Assembly: GCF_030547245.1 (NCBI RefSeq)
Contig: NZ_JAUOQT010000003.1
Span: 434,001 to 498,000 of the forward strand
DNA: 64,000 nt
Source of the DNA: Oceanihabitans sp. 2_MG-2023
Lineage (GTDB): Bacteria; Bacteroidota; Bacteroidia; Flavobacteriales; Flavobacteriaceae
Direction: 5' to 3'
In this document: positions 36,382 through 44,902 of the stretch, one piece after another
How positions within the stretch are numbered: the stretch's first letter is position 1
Layout: each line of letters begins with the position of its first letter
Made by a program: the position numbers and the translations under genes
The notes under the pieces: model-generated
Told to the model about the DNA's origin: nothing
Seen by the model: the letters and a program-made list of their open reading frames with translations, nothing else
The model's database searches: none

Positions 36382-36877
36382 AATTGTGTGTTTTTGTTAA
36401 TTTTTCTCTTATTGTTTTTCTTGCTCTAGACAATGCAACTCGCACTGCTGTATTATTCATATCAAGCATCTTGCCAATTTCGTCAAAATCATACTGCTCA
36501 ATATCCCTTAATTGCACTACCAGCTTTTGTTGTTCTGGTAAATCTTCCATTATTTTAGCAACCCAATCTACACTATCACTAAATTCTAATTGTTTTTGTA
36601 AAGATGTATTGTTGTCTTGGTAATTACTATGTACTAACTTTAAATTTTGTGCTTGTTTCGATTTTAACTTATCTAAACAAAAATTTTTCGTCATGGTCAT
36701 AGAAAATGCTTCTACGTTTTTATACTCTTGCATTTTTGTTTTATTCTTCCACAATTTCAAAAGCACTTCTTGTGTTGCATCTTCTGCTTCTTCTCTAGAC
36801 ACTAGCAATCGTTTTGCTAAACGAAACACCTTATCTTTAAAAGGCATTACAATATGTAAAAACTCAGTTTGTGTCAT
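36368..36877 (-). CDS. ECF-family RNA polymerase sigma factor
   Basis: A 169-residue sigma-70 family ECF factor. Region 2 covers about residues 15-80 (VFRLAKRLLVSREEAEDATQEVLLKLWKN; NVEAFSMTMTKNFCLDKLKS), region 4 about 112-165 (MEDLPEQQKLVVQLRDIEQYDFDEIGKMLDMNNTAVRVALSRARKTIRE). First gene of a four-gene minus-strand unit with its probable anti-sigma factor and two DUF4252 proteins. An ECF-type promoter lies 48 nt upstream, suggesting autoregulation. Confidence 0.95.
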   Translation of the reverse strand: MTQTEFLHIVMPFKDKVFRLAKRLLVSREEAEDATQEVLLKLWKNKTKMQEYKNVEAFSMTMTKNFCLDKLKSKQAQNLKLVHSNYQDNNTSLQKQLEFSDSVDWVAKIMEDLPEQQKLVVQLRDIEQYDFDEIGKMLDMNNTAVRVALSRARKTIREKLTKTHNYGVR

Positions 36878-36924
36878 TTTTTTGGTTTTGGTTAAAACTG
36901 CTTGGTAAGGGCTGTTTGTATTAC

Positions 36925-36949
36925 GACGAACAACTTTACATTTTGTTAC
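36925..36949 (-). promoter_or_regulatory. ECF-type promoter of the sigma operon
   Basis: Minus strand: GTAAC (36945-36949), a 16-bp spacer, then CGTC (36925-36928). This fits the common ECF pattern of AAC at -35 and CGTC at -10, and not the TAnnTTTG housekeeping type. It lies 48 nt before the sigma factor start codon. Confidence 0.65.
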
Positions 36950-37010
36950 AATAAATTTTTATTTGCAGGTAAAATAAGTACTTTTAAAAAAAAAAGAAAA
37001 CTTTATTGCT

Positions 37011-38432
37011 ATGATACGTTTAAAAAAAATTATACTTCTATGCTTTGCTGCTACTTTATGTACAGCTTGTTTTGAAGATTTAGATGACAACCCTGTAACC
37101 GCTTCCGAAATTAAAGATTTTGTTTGGAAAGGAATGAATTACGCCTATTTATATAAAGAAAATAAACCGGACTTAGCTGATAATCGATTTTCTAGTGATG
37201 CCGATTATTCTAGCTATTTAAACTCTTTTGAAACTCCTGAGGCATTATTTGAAAATCTAATTTACGACAGACAAAACACCGATAGATTTAGTTGGATTAC
37301 AGATGATTATATTGCCTTAGAAGAAAGTTTTGATGGCGTAAGAACAAGCAATGGTTTAGAATTTGACTTTTACTATGAACCAGGAAGTAACACCGAAGTT
37401 TTTGGAATAATTAAACTGGTTTTAAACAATAGTCCTGCGGAATCTCAAGGATTGCAACGCGGACAAATATTTAATGCTGTAGATGATGTAGCCTTAACCG
37501 AAAATAACCTAGGCACTTTATTAAACCAAGATAGTTATACCTTAAATTTAGCAACGTATAATGATAATAACACGCCAAATGATGATAGTGATGACAGTAT
37601 TGAAGCGACCAACGAAACAGCAACTTTAACTAAAGTGGCTTTTACAGAAAATCCAGTATATAAAACGGAAATATTAGAAGTTAACAACCAAAACGTTGGT
37701 TATTTAATGTACAATGGTTTTACAGCCGATTTTAACAATCAATTAAACAATGCTTTTGCTACACTACTTAGTAATAATGTGCAACATCTGGTTTTAGATT
37801 TACGATATAATCCTGGTGGATCTGTAAATACTGCAACACTTTTAGGAAGTATGATTACTGGACAATTTAATGGAGAAACTTTTGCTAAGCTAATTTATAA
37901 CACCGATTTACAAAGTAGTAATACCGAATATCGATTCACAAATTCTTTTGATGGCAATAGTATTAACAGTCTTAATTTACAAAAGGTATATATTCTTACT
38001 ACTGGAGCATCTGCTTCTGCAAGCGAAATGGTTATTAATAGCTTAAAAGCGTATTCGCAATTAGAAGTGATACAAATTGGTTTACAAACTACAGGGAAAT
38101 CGCAAGCATCCATTACGCTATATGATTCACCAGACTTTGGACGAAGTGGAGCAAGCCCTTTACATAACTATGCTTTACAACCTTTAGTAGCAAAAACTGT
38201 TAACAAATTAGATGTAAGTGTACCTAACGAAGGATTAATACCAACTATAGAAATAAACGAAGATCCAAGTAACTATGGTATTCTAGGAGATGCTAGTGAA
38301 CCTTTACTAGCTGCAGCATTACTACATATTTTACAAAACGGAAGGTTTGCACAAACCAAAACAAATAATTTTAATAAGATTAAAAATAAAGTGGATTACA
38401 ACCCTTTTGAAAACGGTATGTATTTAGATTAA
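37011..38432 (+). CDS. S41-family peptidase lipoprotein
   Basis: A 473-residue lipoprotein (lipobox CTAC, Cys about 20) with an N-terminal helical region, a PDZ-like segment near 130-190 (FGIIKLVLNNSPAESQGLQRGQIFNAVDD), and the S41 tail-specific protease core with LVLDLRYNPGGSVNTA and the catalytic Ser region TTGASASASEM, followed by the Lys segment GLQTTGKSQA. It probably cleaves envelope proteins at the C-terminal end. Divergent from the ECF sigma operon. Confidence 0.93.
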   Translation: MIRLKKIILLCFAATLCTACFEDLDDNPVTASEIKDFVWKGMNYAYLYKENKPDLADNRFSSDADYSSYLNSFETPEALFENLIYDRQNTDRFSWITDDYIALEESFDGVRTSNGLEFDFYYEPGSNTEVFGIIKLVLNNSPAESQGLQRGQIFNAVDDVALTENNLGTLLNQDSYTLNLATYNDNNTPNDDSDDSIEATNETATLTKVAFTENPVYKTEILEVNNQNVGYLMYNGFTADFNNQLNNAFATLLSNNVQHLVLDLRYNPGGSVNTATLLGSMITGQFNGETFAKLIYNTDLQSSNTEYRFTNSFDGNSINSLNLQKVYILTTGASASASEMVINSLKAYSQLEVIQIGLQTTGKSQASITLYDSPDFGRSGASPLHNYALQPLVAKTVNKLDVSVPNEGLIPTIEINEDPSNYGILGDASEPLLAAALLHILQNGRFAQTKTNNFNKIKNKVDYNPFENGMYLD

Positions 38433-38446
38433 AATATATGTAAACT

Positions 38447-38481
38447 AAAAAAAAGCCACTCTACGGAGTGGCTTTTTTTTT
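38447..38481. terminator. Bidirectional terminator between the S41 gene and btuG-like gene
   Basis: AAGCCACTC/GAGTGGCTT stem with a TACG loop, flanked by long A and T runs on both sides. Confidence 0.95.
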
Positions 38482-38497
38482 ATATAATTAAGTAATA

Positions 38498-39562
38498 TTA
38501 ATTAAAATGAAAACTATTTGGTCCTACTCCTACTGTTATTGTATTTAATAAAGAACCGCTTAAAGAGTATTCATATACATTACTGTTAGAGTTAAAATCT
38601 CCTCCATCGGAAATATAGATTTTATTATCTTCTACATTAAACCCATACATAACACCATATGTAGATGTAGAATTATACGTTAATAAAGCGATATCAGAAA
38701 TAGTAGTACTACTCATAGAAGCACTATAAACCGAAGCGTCTACCGTAAAGTAAAAAGTATCGTCTTCTATTACTAAGTTTTTAGCTGCAACTAATGAAGC
38801 TGGAAGATCTATTGTACTTTCAATAGCATTCGTAGCTGTATTGATTTTAAAAATTTTTCCATTAGATCCATAATCATAAGATAATAAGAATAAATCATCA
38901 TCTTCTTCTATTATGGAATTTGGAGAGTTTCCTACCCCCAAATCAATACTAGTTAATACTTGTGTATTTGTATTTAAAATAGTTACCGCATTTCCACTTC
39001 CATAATATCCATTAGAAATATACACATAATCATCATCTGAAGTAATTTTTTCTGAATAATCACCAACAATTATAGTTGTCGTAGAATAATCATTAAGGTC
39101 GATAACAGTAAGAAAATCATCTGCTCCTGTGTTCCATTCTGCAGAGTTAGTGACATAAGCTTTTCCGTTTTCAACAGTACCAAATCTAGGTGCAGAAAAA
39201 TTAGAATTAATAGTTGCTATGTATTCAAAAGTATAACGATCAACAACCGTTACTTGATTTGCAGATCCAGAAATAATAAATGCTCTAGTATCATCAAAAA
39301 AGATATCTTGTAAGTAAGAACCAATTTCATCTGCTGTTGGATTTACTAGTCTAAACACATCTTCTACAACAATACCATCATCACCTACAAAAGTAACAGA
39401 TGCTGTTGCAGGATTACCATTTCCTTCATTCAACACAAAATAACCATTATCATATGCTCCTAAGCTTGAAGAACCGCTATCATCATTATCATCATTACTA
39501 CATGAAGTTATTAATACACTTAAAAGAAGCGTAAAAGCTAAAAATTTGAATTGTTTTTTCAT
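38498..39562 (-). CDS. BtuG-like surface beta-propeller lipoprotein (B12 capture)
   Basis: A 354-residue lipoprotein (ITSC lipobox, followed by an Asp/Ser-rich SNDDNDDSGSSS spacer typical of surface-exported lipoproteins). The rest is a YncE/DUF5074-like propeller with repeated strands such as GYFVLNEGNGNPATASVTFV, YIATINSNFSAPRFGTVENGKAYVTN, and DDYVYISNGYYGSGNAVTILN. It sits 3 nt after the riboswitch-controlled TonB-dependent receptor. In Bacteroides, BtuG proteins of this type cap BtuB and bind cobalamin very tightly; that role here is inferred from fold and position. Confidence 0.85.
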   Translation of the reverse strand: MKKQFKFLAFTLLLSVLITSCSNDDNDDSGSSSLGAYDNGYFVLNEGNGNPATASVTFVGDDGIVVEDVFRLVNPTADEIGSYLQDIFFDDTRAFIISGSANQVTVVDRYTFEYIATINSNFSAPRFGTVENGKAYVTNSAEWNTGADDFLTVIDLNDYSTTTIIVGDYSEKITSDDDYVYISNGYYGSGNAVTILNTNTQVLTSIDLGVGNSPNSIIEEDDDLFLLSYDYGSNGKIFKINTATNAIESTIDLPASLVAAKNLVIEDDTFYFTVDASVYSASMSSTTISDIALLTYNSTSTYGVMYGFNVEDNKIYISDGGDFNSNSNVYEYSLSGSLLNTITVGVGPNSFHFN

Positions 39563-39565
39563 TGT

Positions 39566-41401
39566 TTAAAAATTATAGTTAAAGTAAAAATTATAGTTAA
39601 TTCCAGGCATGTAGCGACTTGCTACACTCTGATAGTTTATATTATAAAGGTTTTTAATTTGTGCTCCTAAAGTAAATTGTTTCTCTTTTCCAAAGGCATA
39701 AGAAAGCCCAATATTAGAAACAAAATAAGCATCTAATATGTATTTAGGATCGTCGTCTTGTAAAGTAAGAACATCGCCCACATAAAGTGTTTGGTAATAA
39801 AAAGAAGCGCGATTACGTTGATAATTAAAAGTAGCTGTTGCCTTGTGTTTTGGCACATAAATTAACTGTAAATCTGTTTCTTTATTTTTTGAAACAGTAT
39901 ACGCATACGTTCCTCCTAAAGTAAACTGATGTTCTTTTAAATGATATTTTAAATCTAATGTAGATTCTAAACCATAGGTTTCTACATGGTCTGTATTTAT
40001 AGGTTGCCAGTTACTTCCTGAAGGGAGCCAACGAATCATGTCTTTTATATCATTATAAAAACCTGTTGCAGAAAAAGAGACGTGTTTAAAATCTAATTGA
40101 TTTCCTATTTCTATTTGCTTAGAAGTTTCTGGTTTTAAATTGGTATTACCACTTCCTTCCCAATACAAATCATTATAAGTAGGAATTCTAAAATTCTTAG
40201 AACCATTTACATTTACCGTATAATACTTCCCAAATTTATATTGCAATCCTAGGCTATACAGCAATGGGCTATCATAATTACTAGTAACTTCTTTTCTTAG
40301 TGTGGCTTCGTAAAAAAAGGATTTAATTTGTTGTTTGTATAATAAACTAAAACTAGAAATGGTTCGTTCGTTTTCACCTATATCAGAACCTTTACCTAAA
40401 GTATTTGTAATATCTACAACCCCTTGCAGCATGGCATCTTTAAATACACGATAACTTAAATCGTATTTACCTATAAGGGTTTTTGCTTCACCAAAAGAGA
40501 ATGTTTCAAAATTACTATTCGCAAAATATTTATACTTTTCGGAAAGATATACTAGTTTTAAAGTAGATATAAATTTTCCATATATACCATTCCATTCTAG
40601 CATATTTCTAGAATTTAAATCTTGGTATTTTGTAGGTGTTTCTGAAGCGAATATAAACGAAAATTCACGTTCGCCATCGTATAGATAAGTATACAACTTC
40701 AGAATATTCTTCGCATTTATTTTATATCCAAAATTTGCAGATATACTCTGATTGTAAAACGCACCATTAAGATTGGTTTTATCACTATCTACATAATCGT
40801 AATCATTGTCTGAACTCGACCTGCTAAGTGCAACATCGACGCTAAATTTTTTAGAAGAAAATGCAGACTTAACACCAAAATCTAAAGTATTAAAACTCCC
40901 GTAATTGGTATAAACAAAATTGTTAAAGCCTTCATTAAAAGCGATATTATTATTTAAGTGAATAGAACCGCCAATAGCACCACTTCCATACAGCACACTC
41001 CCTCCACCACTTCTAATACTTACTGCATCAAAATTGCGAATATTAATAGTATTAAAATCAGTCTGTCCATTAAATTGCGAATTGATATTAACCCCATTCC
41101 ACACTACTGCAGTTTGCTGTGCTGTGGTACCTCGAAATGATGGTGAGGAAACCATACCTAAGCCATTTTCTTTAAAATAAATAGCCGAATTATTATTTAA
41201 CAACTGGGTTAAAGAAGGAGCGCTTCTATTTAATAATGTATCTTTTAATGTAGCAACTTTTTGTGTGTTAGAAAAAGTTTTTAGGTGCCTATCAGACTTT
41301 AAAACTACTTCATCTAAATGTTGCAGAGAGTCAAGCTTTGTTTGCGAAAAACAGTGAAAGCTATAAACAATACCAATTAAAAATAGAATACCTTTTTTCA
41401 T
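39566..41401 (-). CDS. btuB: TonB-dependent receptor for cobalamin (BtuB-like)
   Basis: A 611-residue outer-membrane receptor with signal peptide (GILFLIGIVYSFHCFSQ), a TonB-box-like start (LDEVVLKSD), a plug domain (about residues 45-155; SFRGTTAQQTAVVWNGVNINSQFNGQTDF, GSGAIGGSIHLNN), and a 22-strand barrel ending in INYNFYFNYNF with a terminal Phe. A cobalamin riboswitch in its leader identifies the ligand as B12 or a related corrinoid. It is the first gene of the minus-strand arm of the B12 locus. Confidence 0.93.
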   Translation of the reverse strand: MKKGILFLIGIVYSFHCFSQTKLDSLQHLDEVVLKSDRHLKTFSNTQKVATLKDTLLNRSAPSLTQLLNNNSAIYFKENGLGMVSSPSFRGTTAQQTAVVWNGVNINSQFNGQTDFNTINIRNFDAVSIRSGGGSVLYGSGAIGGSIHLNNNIAFNEGFNNFVYTNYGSFNTLDFGVKSAFSSKKFSVDVALSRSSSDNDYDYVDSDKTNLNGAFYNQSISANFGYKINAKNILKLYTYLYDGEREFSFIFASETPTKYQDLNSRNMLEWNGIYGKFISTLKLVYLSEKYKYFANSNFETFSFGEAKTLIGKYDLSYRVFKDAMLQGVVDITNTLGKGSDIGENERTISSFSLLYKQQIKSFFYEATLRKEVTSNYDSPLLYSLGLQYKFGKYYTVNVNGSKNFRIPTYNDLYWEGSGNTNLKPETSKQIEIGNQLDFKHVSFSATGFYNDIKDMIRWLPSGSNWQPINTDHVETYGLESTLDLKYHLKEHQFTLGGTYAYTVSKNKETDLQLIYVPKHKATATFNYQRNRASFYYQTLYVGDVLTLQDDDPKYILDAYFVSNIGLSYAFGKEKQFTLGAQIKNLYNINYQSVASRYMPGINYNFYFNYNF

Positions 41402-41439
41402 AATCTTGAAATCTTTCTCCCGAAGATTTGTTGAATGCT

Positions 41440-41615
41440 GAAATTGGCAGGTCTCCTGACTTACGTCTTCATGTTGGTCTTCCCAGAAATTATTTCCAGT
41501 GACTTGAAGTTTAACATGAAGCTTTATAGCTTACAGTTGCGGGAACAGTTCTAGATTTTAACTAGATTCCCTTTTAATCGACTTTGCATCATTGCGAAGT
41601 CAAACCAAAATTCTC
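41440..41615 (-). promoter_or_regulatory. Cobalamin riboswitch
   Basis: Read on the minus strand, this leader has the conserved elements of the adenosylcobalamin aptamer: AAAAGGGAA, ACTGTTCCCGCAACTGTAA, GTCACTGG, GGGAAG, and the B12 box AAGTCAGGAGACCTGCC (41446-41462). It ends about 40 nt before the btuB start codon, so control is probably at translation initiation or by premature termination. Cobalamin binding should lower receptor synthesis. Confidence 0.95.
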
Positions 41616-41617
41616 GG

Positions 41618-41625
41618 CAAAAATA
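41618..41625 (-). promoter_or_regulatory. -7 box of the btuB riboswitch transcript
   Basis: TATTTTTG followed by C on the minus strand, just upstream of the riboswitch. The -33 position reads TTA with a 21-bp spacer. Transcription would start right at the aptamer's 5' end. Confidence 0.7.
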
Positions 41626-41656
41626 GATTCTTTTTTAAATGCAAACTAATTTAAAC

Positions 41657-41764
41657 TCACTTTTTCTTATTCATTTTATAAATAAGATAAATAAAGCCAA
41701 TTAAAAAATGTCCAATTATAATCCCCCCTACTATATATATTGTTACATTTGAACCATCTCTCAT
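41657..41764 (-). CDS. Possible 35-residue single-helix membrane peptide
   Basis: An ORF of 35 codons starting MRDGSNVTIYIVGGIIIGHF and ending NKKK. It has one clear transmembrane helix (about residues 7-29) followed by a basic tail. It lies between the btuB promoter and the divergent btuF-like gene. There is no obvious promoter or ribosome binding site, but the hydrophobic-basic pattern is unlike random AT-rich sequence. A real small protein is plausible, not proven. Confidence 0.45.
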   Translation of the reverse strand: MRDGSNVTIYIVGGIIIGHFLIGFIYLIYKMNKKK

Positions 41765-41807
41765 TACTAAAATTTTATATAAATTTACACGAATTTAATC
41801 AGTTTAA

Positions 41808-42974
41808 ATGTCACTAATGTTACAAAACAAAAAAATCACTTTCCTTCTATTTTGTAGTATACTATTCTTTATTTCTTGCAAAAAGGAAGCAAAACTAATT
41901 CCGGAAAACAAACAAGATATTGCCTATTCCGATTTTAATTATGCACAAGGATTTTACATTACACATAACGAAAATTTTAAAATATTAACGATAAAAAACC
42001 CTTGGCCTAAAGCCGAAAAAGAATACAAATATGCATTAGTACCGAAACACCTAGCTGCTAAAGTCACTTTAAATAAAGATGCATTTGATGGTATAATTAC
42101 AATTCCTATTGAAAAAATTGTAGTAACATCTACTACACATATTCCTGCTTTAGAATTGCTAGGTGTTGCACAAACACTGGCTGGTTTTCCTGGTAGTGAT
42201 TATATTTCTTCTGAAGAAACAAGAGAAAACATTGACAATGGATTGGTTAGAGAATTAGGTAAAAATGAAGGTATCAATACCGAAGTTTTATTAGACGTTA
42301 ACCCAGATGTTGTTGTTGGTTTTGGAATTGATGGAAACAACAAAACTTTCGAAACCATTAAAAAATCTGGAATCCCTGTAATTTACAATGGTGACTGGGT
42401 AGAAAAATCACCTTTAGCAAAAGCGGAATGGATAAAGTTTTTTGGTGTACTCTATAACAAACAAAAAGAAGCAGATTCTATTTTTAATACTATTGAAAAA
42501 GACTATTTAGAAGCCAAAACATTAGCTGCTAAAGTAAAAAAGCAACCAACCGTTTTATGTGGAGCTATGCACAAAGATGTTTGGTATTTACCAAATGGTA
42601 CAAGTCCGGAAGCGCAAATTTTAAAAGATGCTAATGTAAATTATTTATGGAGCGAAACCACTGGAAGTGGAAGCTTAGCCCTTAACTTTGAAAGCGTTTA
42701 TGAAAAAGCGAAACAAGCCGAATTATGGTTAAGCCCGTCATATTATTCCAGTTTAGAAGCTCTTGAAAAAGCGAGTAAACATTACACAAAATTTGATGCT
42801 TTCACCAATAAGAATATTTTTTCATTTGTTAATAATACAGGTAAAACTGGAGGTGTTACCTATTATGAATTAGGAACTGCTAGACCAGATTTAGTATTAA
42901 AAGATATTATAAAAATCTGTCATCCAGAAGTATTACAAGATTACAAACCTTACTTTTTTAAACCATTAGAATAA
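41808..42974 (+). CDS. btuF: B12 ABC importer substrate-binding lipoprotein (BtuF-like)
   Basis: A 388-residue lipoprotein (ISCKKE, Cys24) of the class III periplasmic-binding fold. Segments IVVTSTTHIPALELLGVAQTLAGFP, LLDVNPDVVVGFGID and SGIPVIYNGDWVEKSPLAKAEWIKFFGVLYN match metal-chelate and cobalamin binding proteins. It is the first gene of a btuF-btuC-btuD unit, divergent from the riboswitch-controlled receptor. A second ATG at 41817 is possible. B12 as ligand is inferred from context; a siderophore or haem is the alternative. Confidence 0.88.
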   Translation: MSLMLQNKKITFLLFCSILFFISCKKEAKLIPENKQDIAYSDFNYAQGFYITHNENFKILTIKNPWPKAEKEYKYALVPKHLAAKVTLNKDAFDGIITIPIEKIVVTSTTHIPALELLGVAQTLAGFPGSDYISSEETRENIDNGLVRELGKNEGINTEVLLDVNPDVVVGFGIDGNNKTFETIKKSGIPVIYNGDWVEKSPLAKAEWIKFFGVLYNKQKEADSIFNTIEKDYLEAKTLAAKVKKQPTVLCGAMHKDVWYLPNGTSPEAQILKDANVNYLWSETTGSGSLALNFESVYEKAKQAELWLSPSYYSSLEALEKASKHYTKFDAFTNKNIFSFVNNTGKTGGVTYYELGTARPDLVLKDIIKICHPEVLQDYKPYFFKPLE

Positions 42975-43991
42975 TTGCCGGAAACAAAAACATATAAACT
43001 CCCTTTTTTACTATTAAGTATTCTCTTAATTATATGCTTTTTTGCAAATATTAGTTTGGGTTCTGTGTCTATACCGTTTAAAACTATTTTTGAAAGTTTA
43101 ACAGGCACAACAGATAATTATATTATACAAGCTTATAGATTGCCCAAGGCGTTCACTGCTATTTTAGTTGGTTCTGGCTTAGGCATTTCAGGGCTATTAA
43201 TGCAAACTTTATTTAGAAACCCGCTTGCTGGTCCTTTCGTACTAGGTATTACCTCAGGAGCCAGCTTAGGTGTTGCTTTAATTATTATGGGAGCTTCCGT
43301 TTTTGGAGGTGTTTTTGCAACTTTACTAATCTCCAAATGGAGTATCGTTATAGCTGCAAGTTTAGGTAGTTTTTTAGTTTTATTAATTGTTTTAATTGTA
43401 TCTGCAAAAGTGCGAGATACTATGGCAATACTTATTATTGGACTCATGTTTGGAAGCATAACTGCCGCAATTGTAAGTGTACTCTCCTATTTTAGTTCTG
43501 CCGAACAATTACAACAATACATTTTTTGGGGATTTGGAAGTCTAGGTAATTTATCTTGGCAAGAACTTGGTGTTTTTTTCATTATTTATTCCTTTGGAAT
43601 ACTTATAAGCATCCTTTCTATAAAAGGATTAAACACATTATTACTTGGTGAAAATTACGCAAAAAGTCTAGGATTAAACATTAAACAAAGTCGTTTAATA
43701 ATTATTATCGCAACTAGTTTATTGGCAGGAACCATAACAGCCTTTGCGGGACCAATTGCATTTATAGGTTTGGCTATTCCTCACTTAACACGACAAATCT
43801 TTAACACGGCTAATCATAAAATATTATTACCAGCAGTGTTTTTATTTGGAGCAATTATTATGCTTATTTGTGATAGTATTGCTCAAATACCCAATAGTGA
43901 TTATACATTACCAATTAACGCAATTACTAGTTTAATTGGTGCTCCTGTTGTTATTTGGTTATTAGTAAGAAAAAGAAAGATGCTTTTTTAA
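42975..43991 (+). CDS. btuC: B12 ABC importer permease (BtuC-like)
   Basis: A 338-residue FecCD-family permease with about ten membrane helices. Conserved segments include YRLPKAFTAILVGSGLGISGLLMQTLFRNPLAGPFVLGITSGASLG, WGFGSLGNLSW and GPIAFIGLAIPHLTRQI, the coupling helix that contacts the ATPase. The start is TTG, directly after the btuF stop; no ATG is available nearby. Translational coupling to btuF is likely. Confidence 0.92.
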   Translation: MPETKTYKLPFLLLSILLIICFFANISLGSVSIPFKTIFESLTGTTDNYIIQAYRLPKAFTAILVGSGLGISGLLMQTLFRNPLAGPFVLGITSGASLGVALIIMGASVFGGVFATLLISKWSIVIAASLGSFLVLLIVLIVSAKVRDTMAILIIGLMFGSITAAIVSVLSYFSSAEQLQQYIFWGFGSLGNLSWQELGVFFIIYSFGILISILSIKGLNTLLLGENYAKSLGLNIKQSRLIIIIATSLLAGTITAFAGPIAFIGLAIPHLTRQIFNTANHKILLPAVFLFGAIIMLICDSIAQIPNSDYTLPINAITSLIGAPVVIWLLVRKRKMLF

Positions 43992-44785
43992 TGGAAAATA
44001 AAAACCAACATACCATTCTAAAAACCAAAAATCTAACCATTGGTTATACTTCAAAAAAAGAAGAAAACACAATTGCTACAAACATAAATATTGTCTTAAA
44101 AAAAGGAGAATTAATTGGTTTAGTTGGTGGAAACGGTATTGGTAAATCTACCTTATTAAGAACAATTTCTCAAGTACAACCCAAATTATCTGGGTCTATT
44201 TTTTTAAATGAAAAGCCTTTAGAAAACTATACCAATTTAGACTTAGCAAAAAGTATGAGTTTGGTTTTAACCGAAAGTATTTCTTCTAAAAACTTATCTG
44301 TTTTCGAGCTCATTGCTTTAGGTAGACAACCTTACACCAATTGGGTTGGTAATTTATCTAATACCGATATTACAATCGTTAACAACGCCATTTCACAAAC
44401 AAATATTGAAGATTTAAAACATAAAAAATGTTTCGAACTTAGTGATGGGCAGCTTCAAAAAGTAATGATTGCTCGTGCTTTGGCTCAAGATACAGATTTG
44501 ATAATTCTAGACGAGCCAACTACTCATTTAGATATGTACCACAAAGTATATATTTTAAAACTGCTTCAAAAATTGGTAAAAGAAACAGGTAAAACTATAT
44601 TATTTTCTTCGCATGAAATAGATTTAGCTATACAGTTATGTGACACTATGATTGTAATGAATAAAACCGAAGTAACTTCAAATTCGCCTTGTCTTTTAAT
44701 TCAGCAAGGAACATTTAGCACATTATTCCCAGAAGATTTGATTTCTTTCGATGCAACTACTGGTACTTTTAGAGTGAAAAAATAA
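43991..44785 (+). CDS. btuD: B12 ABC importer ATPase (BtuD-like)
   Basis: A 264-residue ATP-binding subunit. It has Walker A GGNGIGKST, the Q loop, the signature LSDGQLQKVMIARALAQD, Walker B LIILDEPTTHLD and the switch His (SSHEIDLA). The ATG overlaps the btuC stop by 1 nt (TAATG), so I prefer it to a possible TTG at 43955. Closest in type to FecE/BtuD ATPases. Confidence 0.92.
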   Translation: MENKNQHTILKTKNLTIGYTSKKEENTIATNINIVLKKGELIGLVGGNGIGKSTLLRTISQVQPKLSGSIFLNEKPLENYTNLDLAKSMSLVLTESISSKNLSVFELIALGRQPYTNWVGNLSNTDITIVNNAISQTNIEDLKHKKCFELSDGQLQKVMIARALAQDTDLIILDEPTTHLDMYHKVYILKLLQKLVKETGKTILFSSHEIDLAIQLCDTMIVMNKTEVTSNSPCLLIQQGTFSTLFPEDLISFDATTGTFRVKK

Positions 44786-44902
44786 TTTTATTAAAACTAT
44801 CAAATAAATTAACTATATTTATGCTGCTCATTTTCAGACACTTAAATCTATTTATTAAAATTTATCCTATTTATTTTAATGGTATTCTAAATTATAGAAA
44901 CC

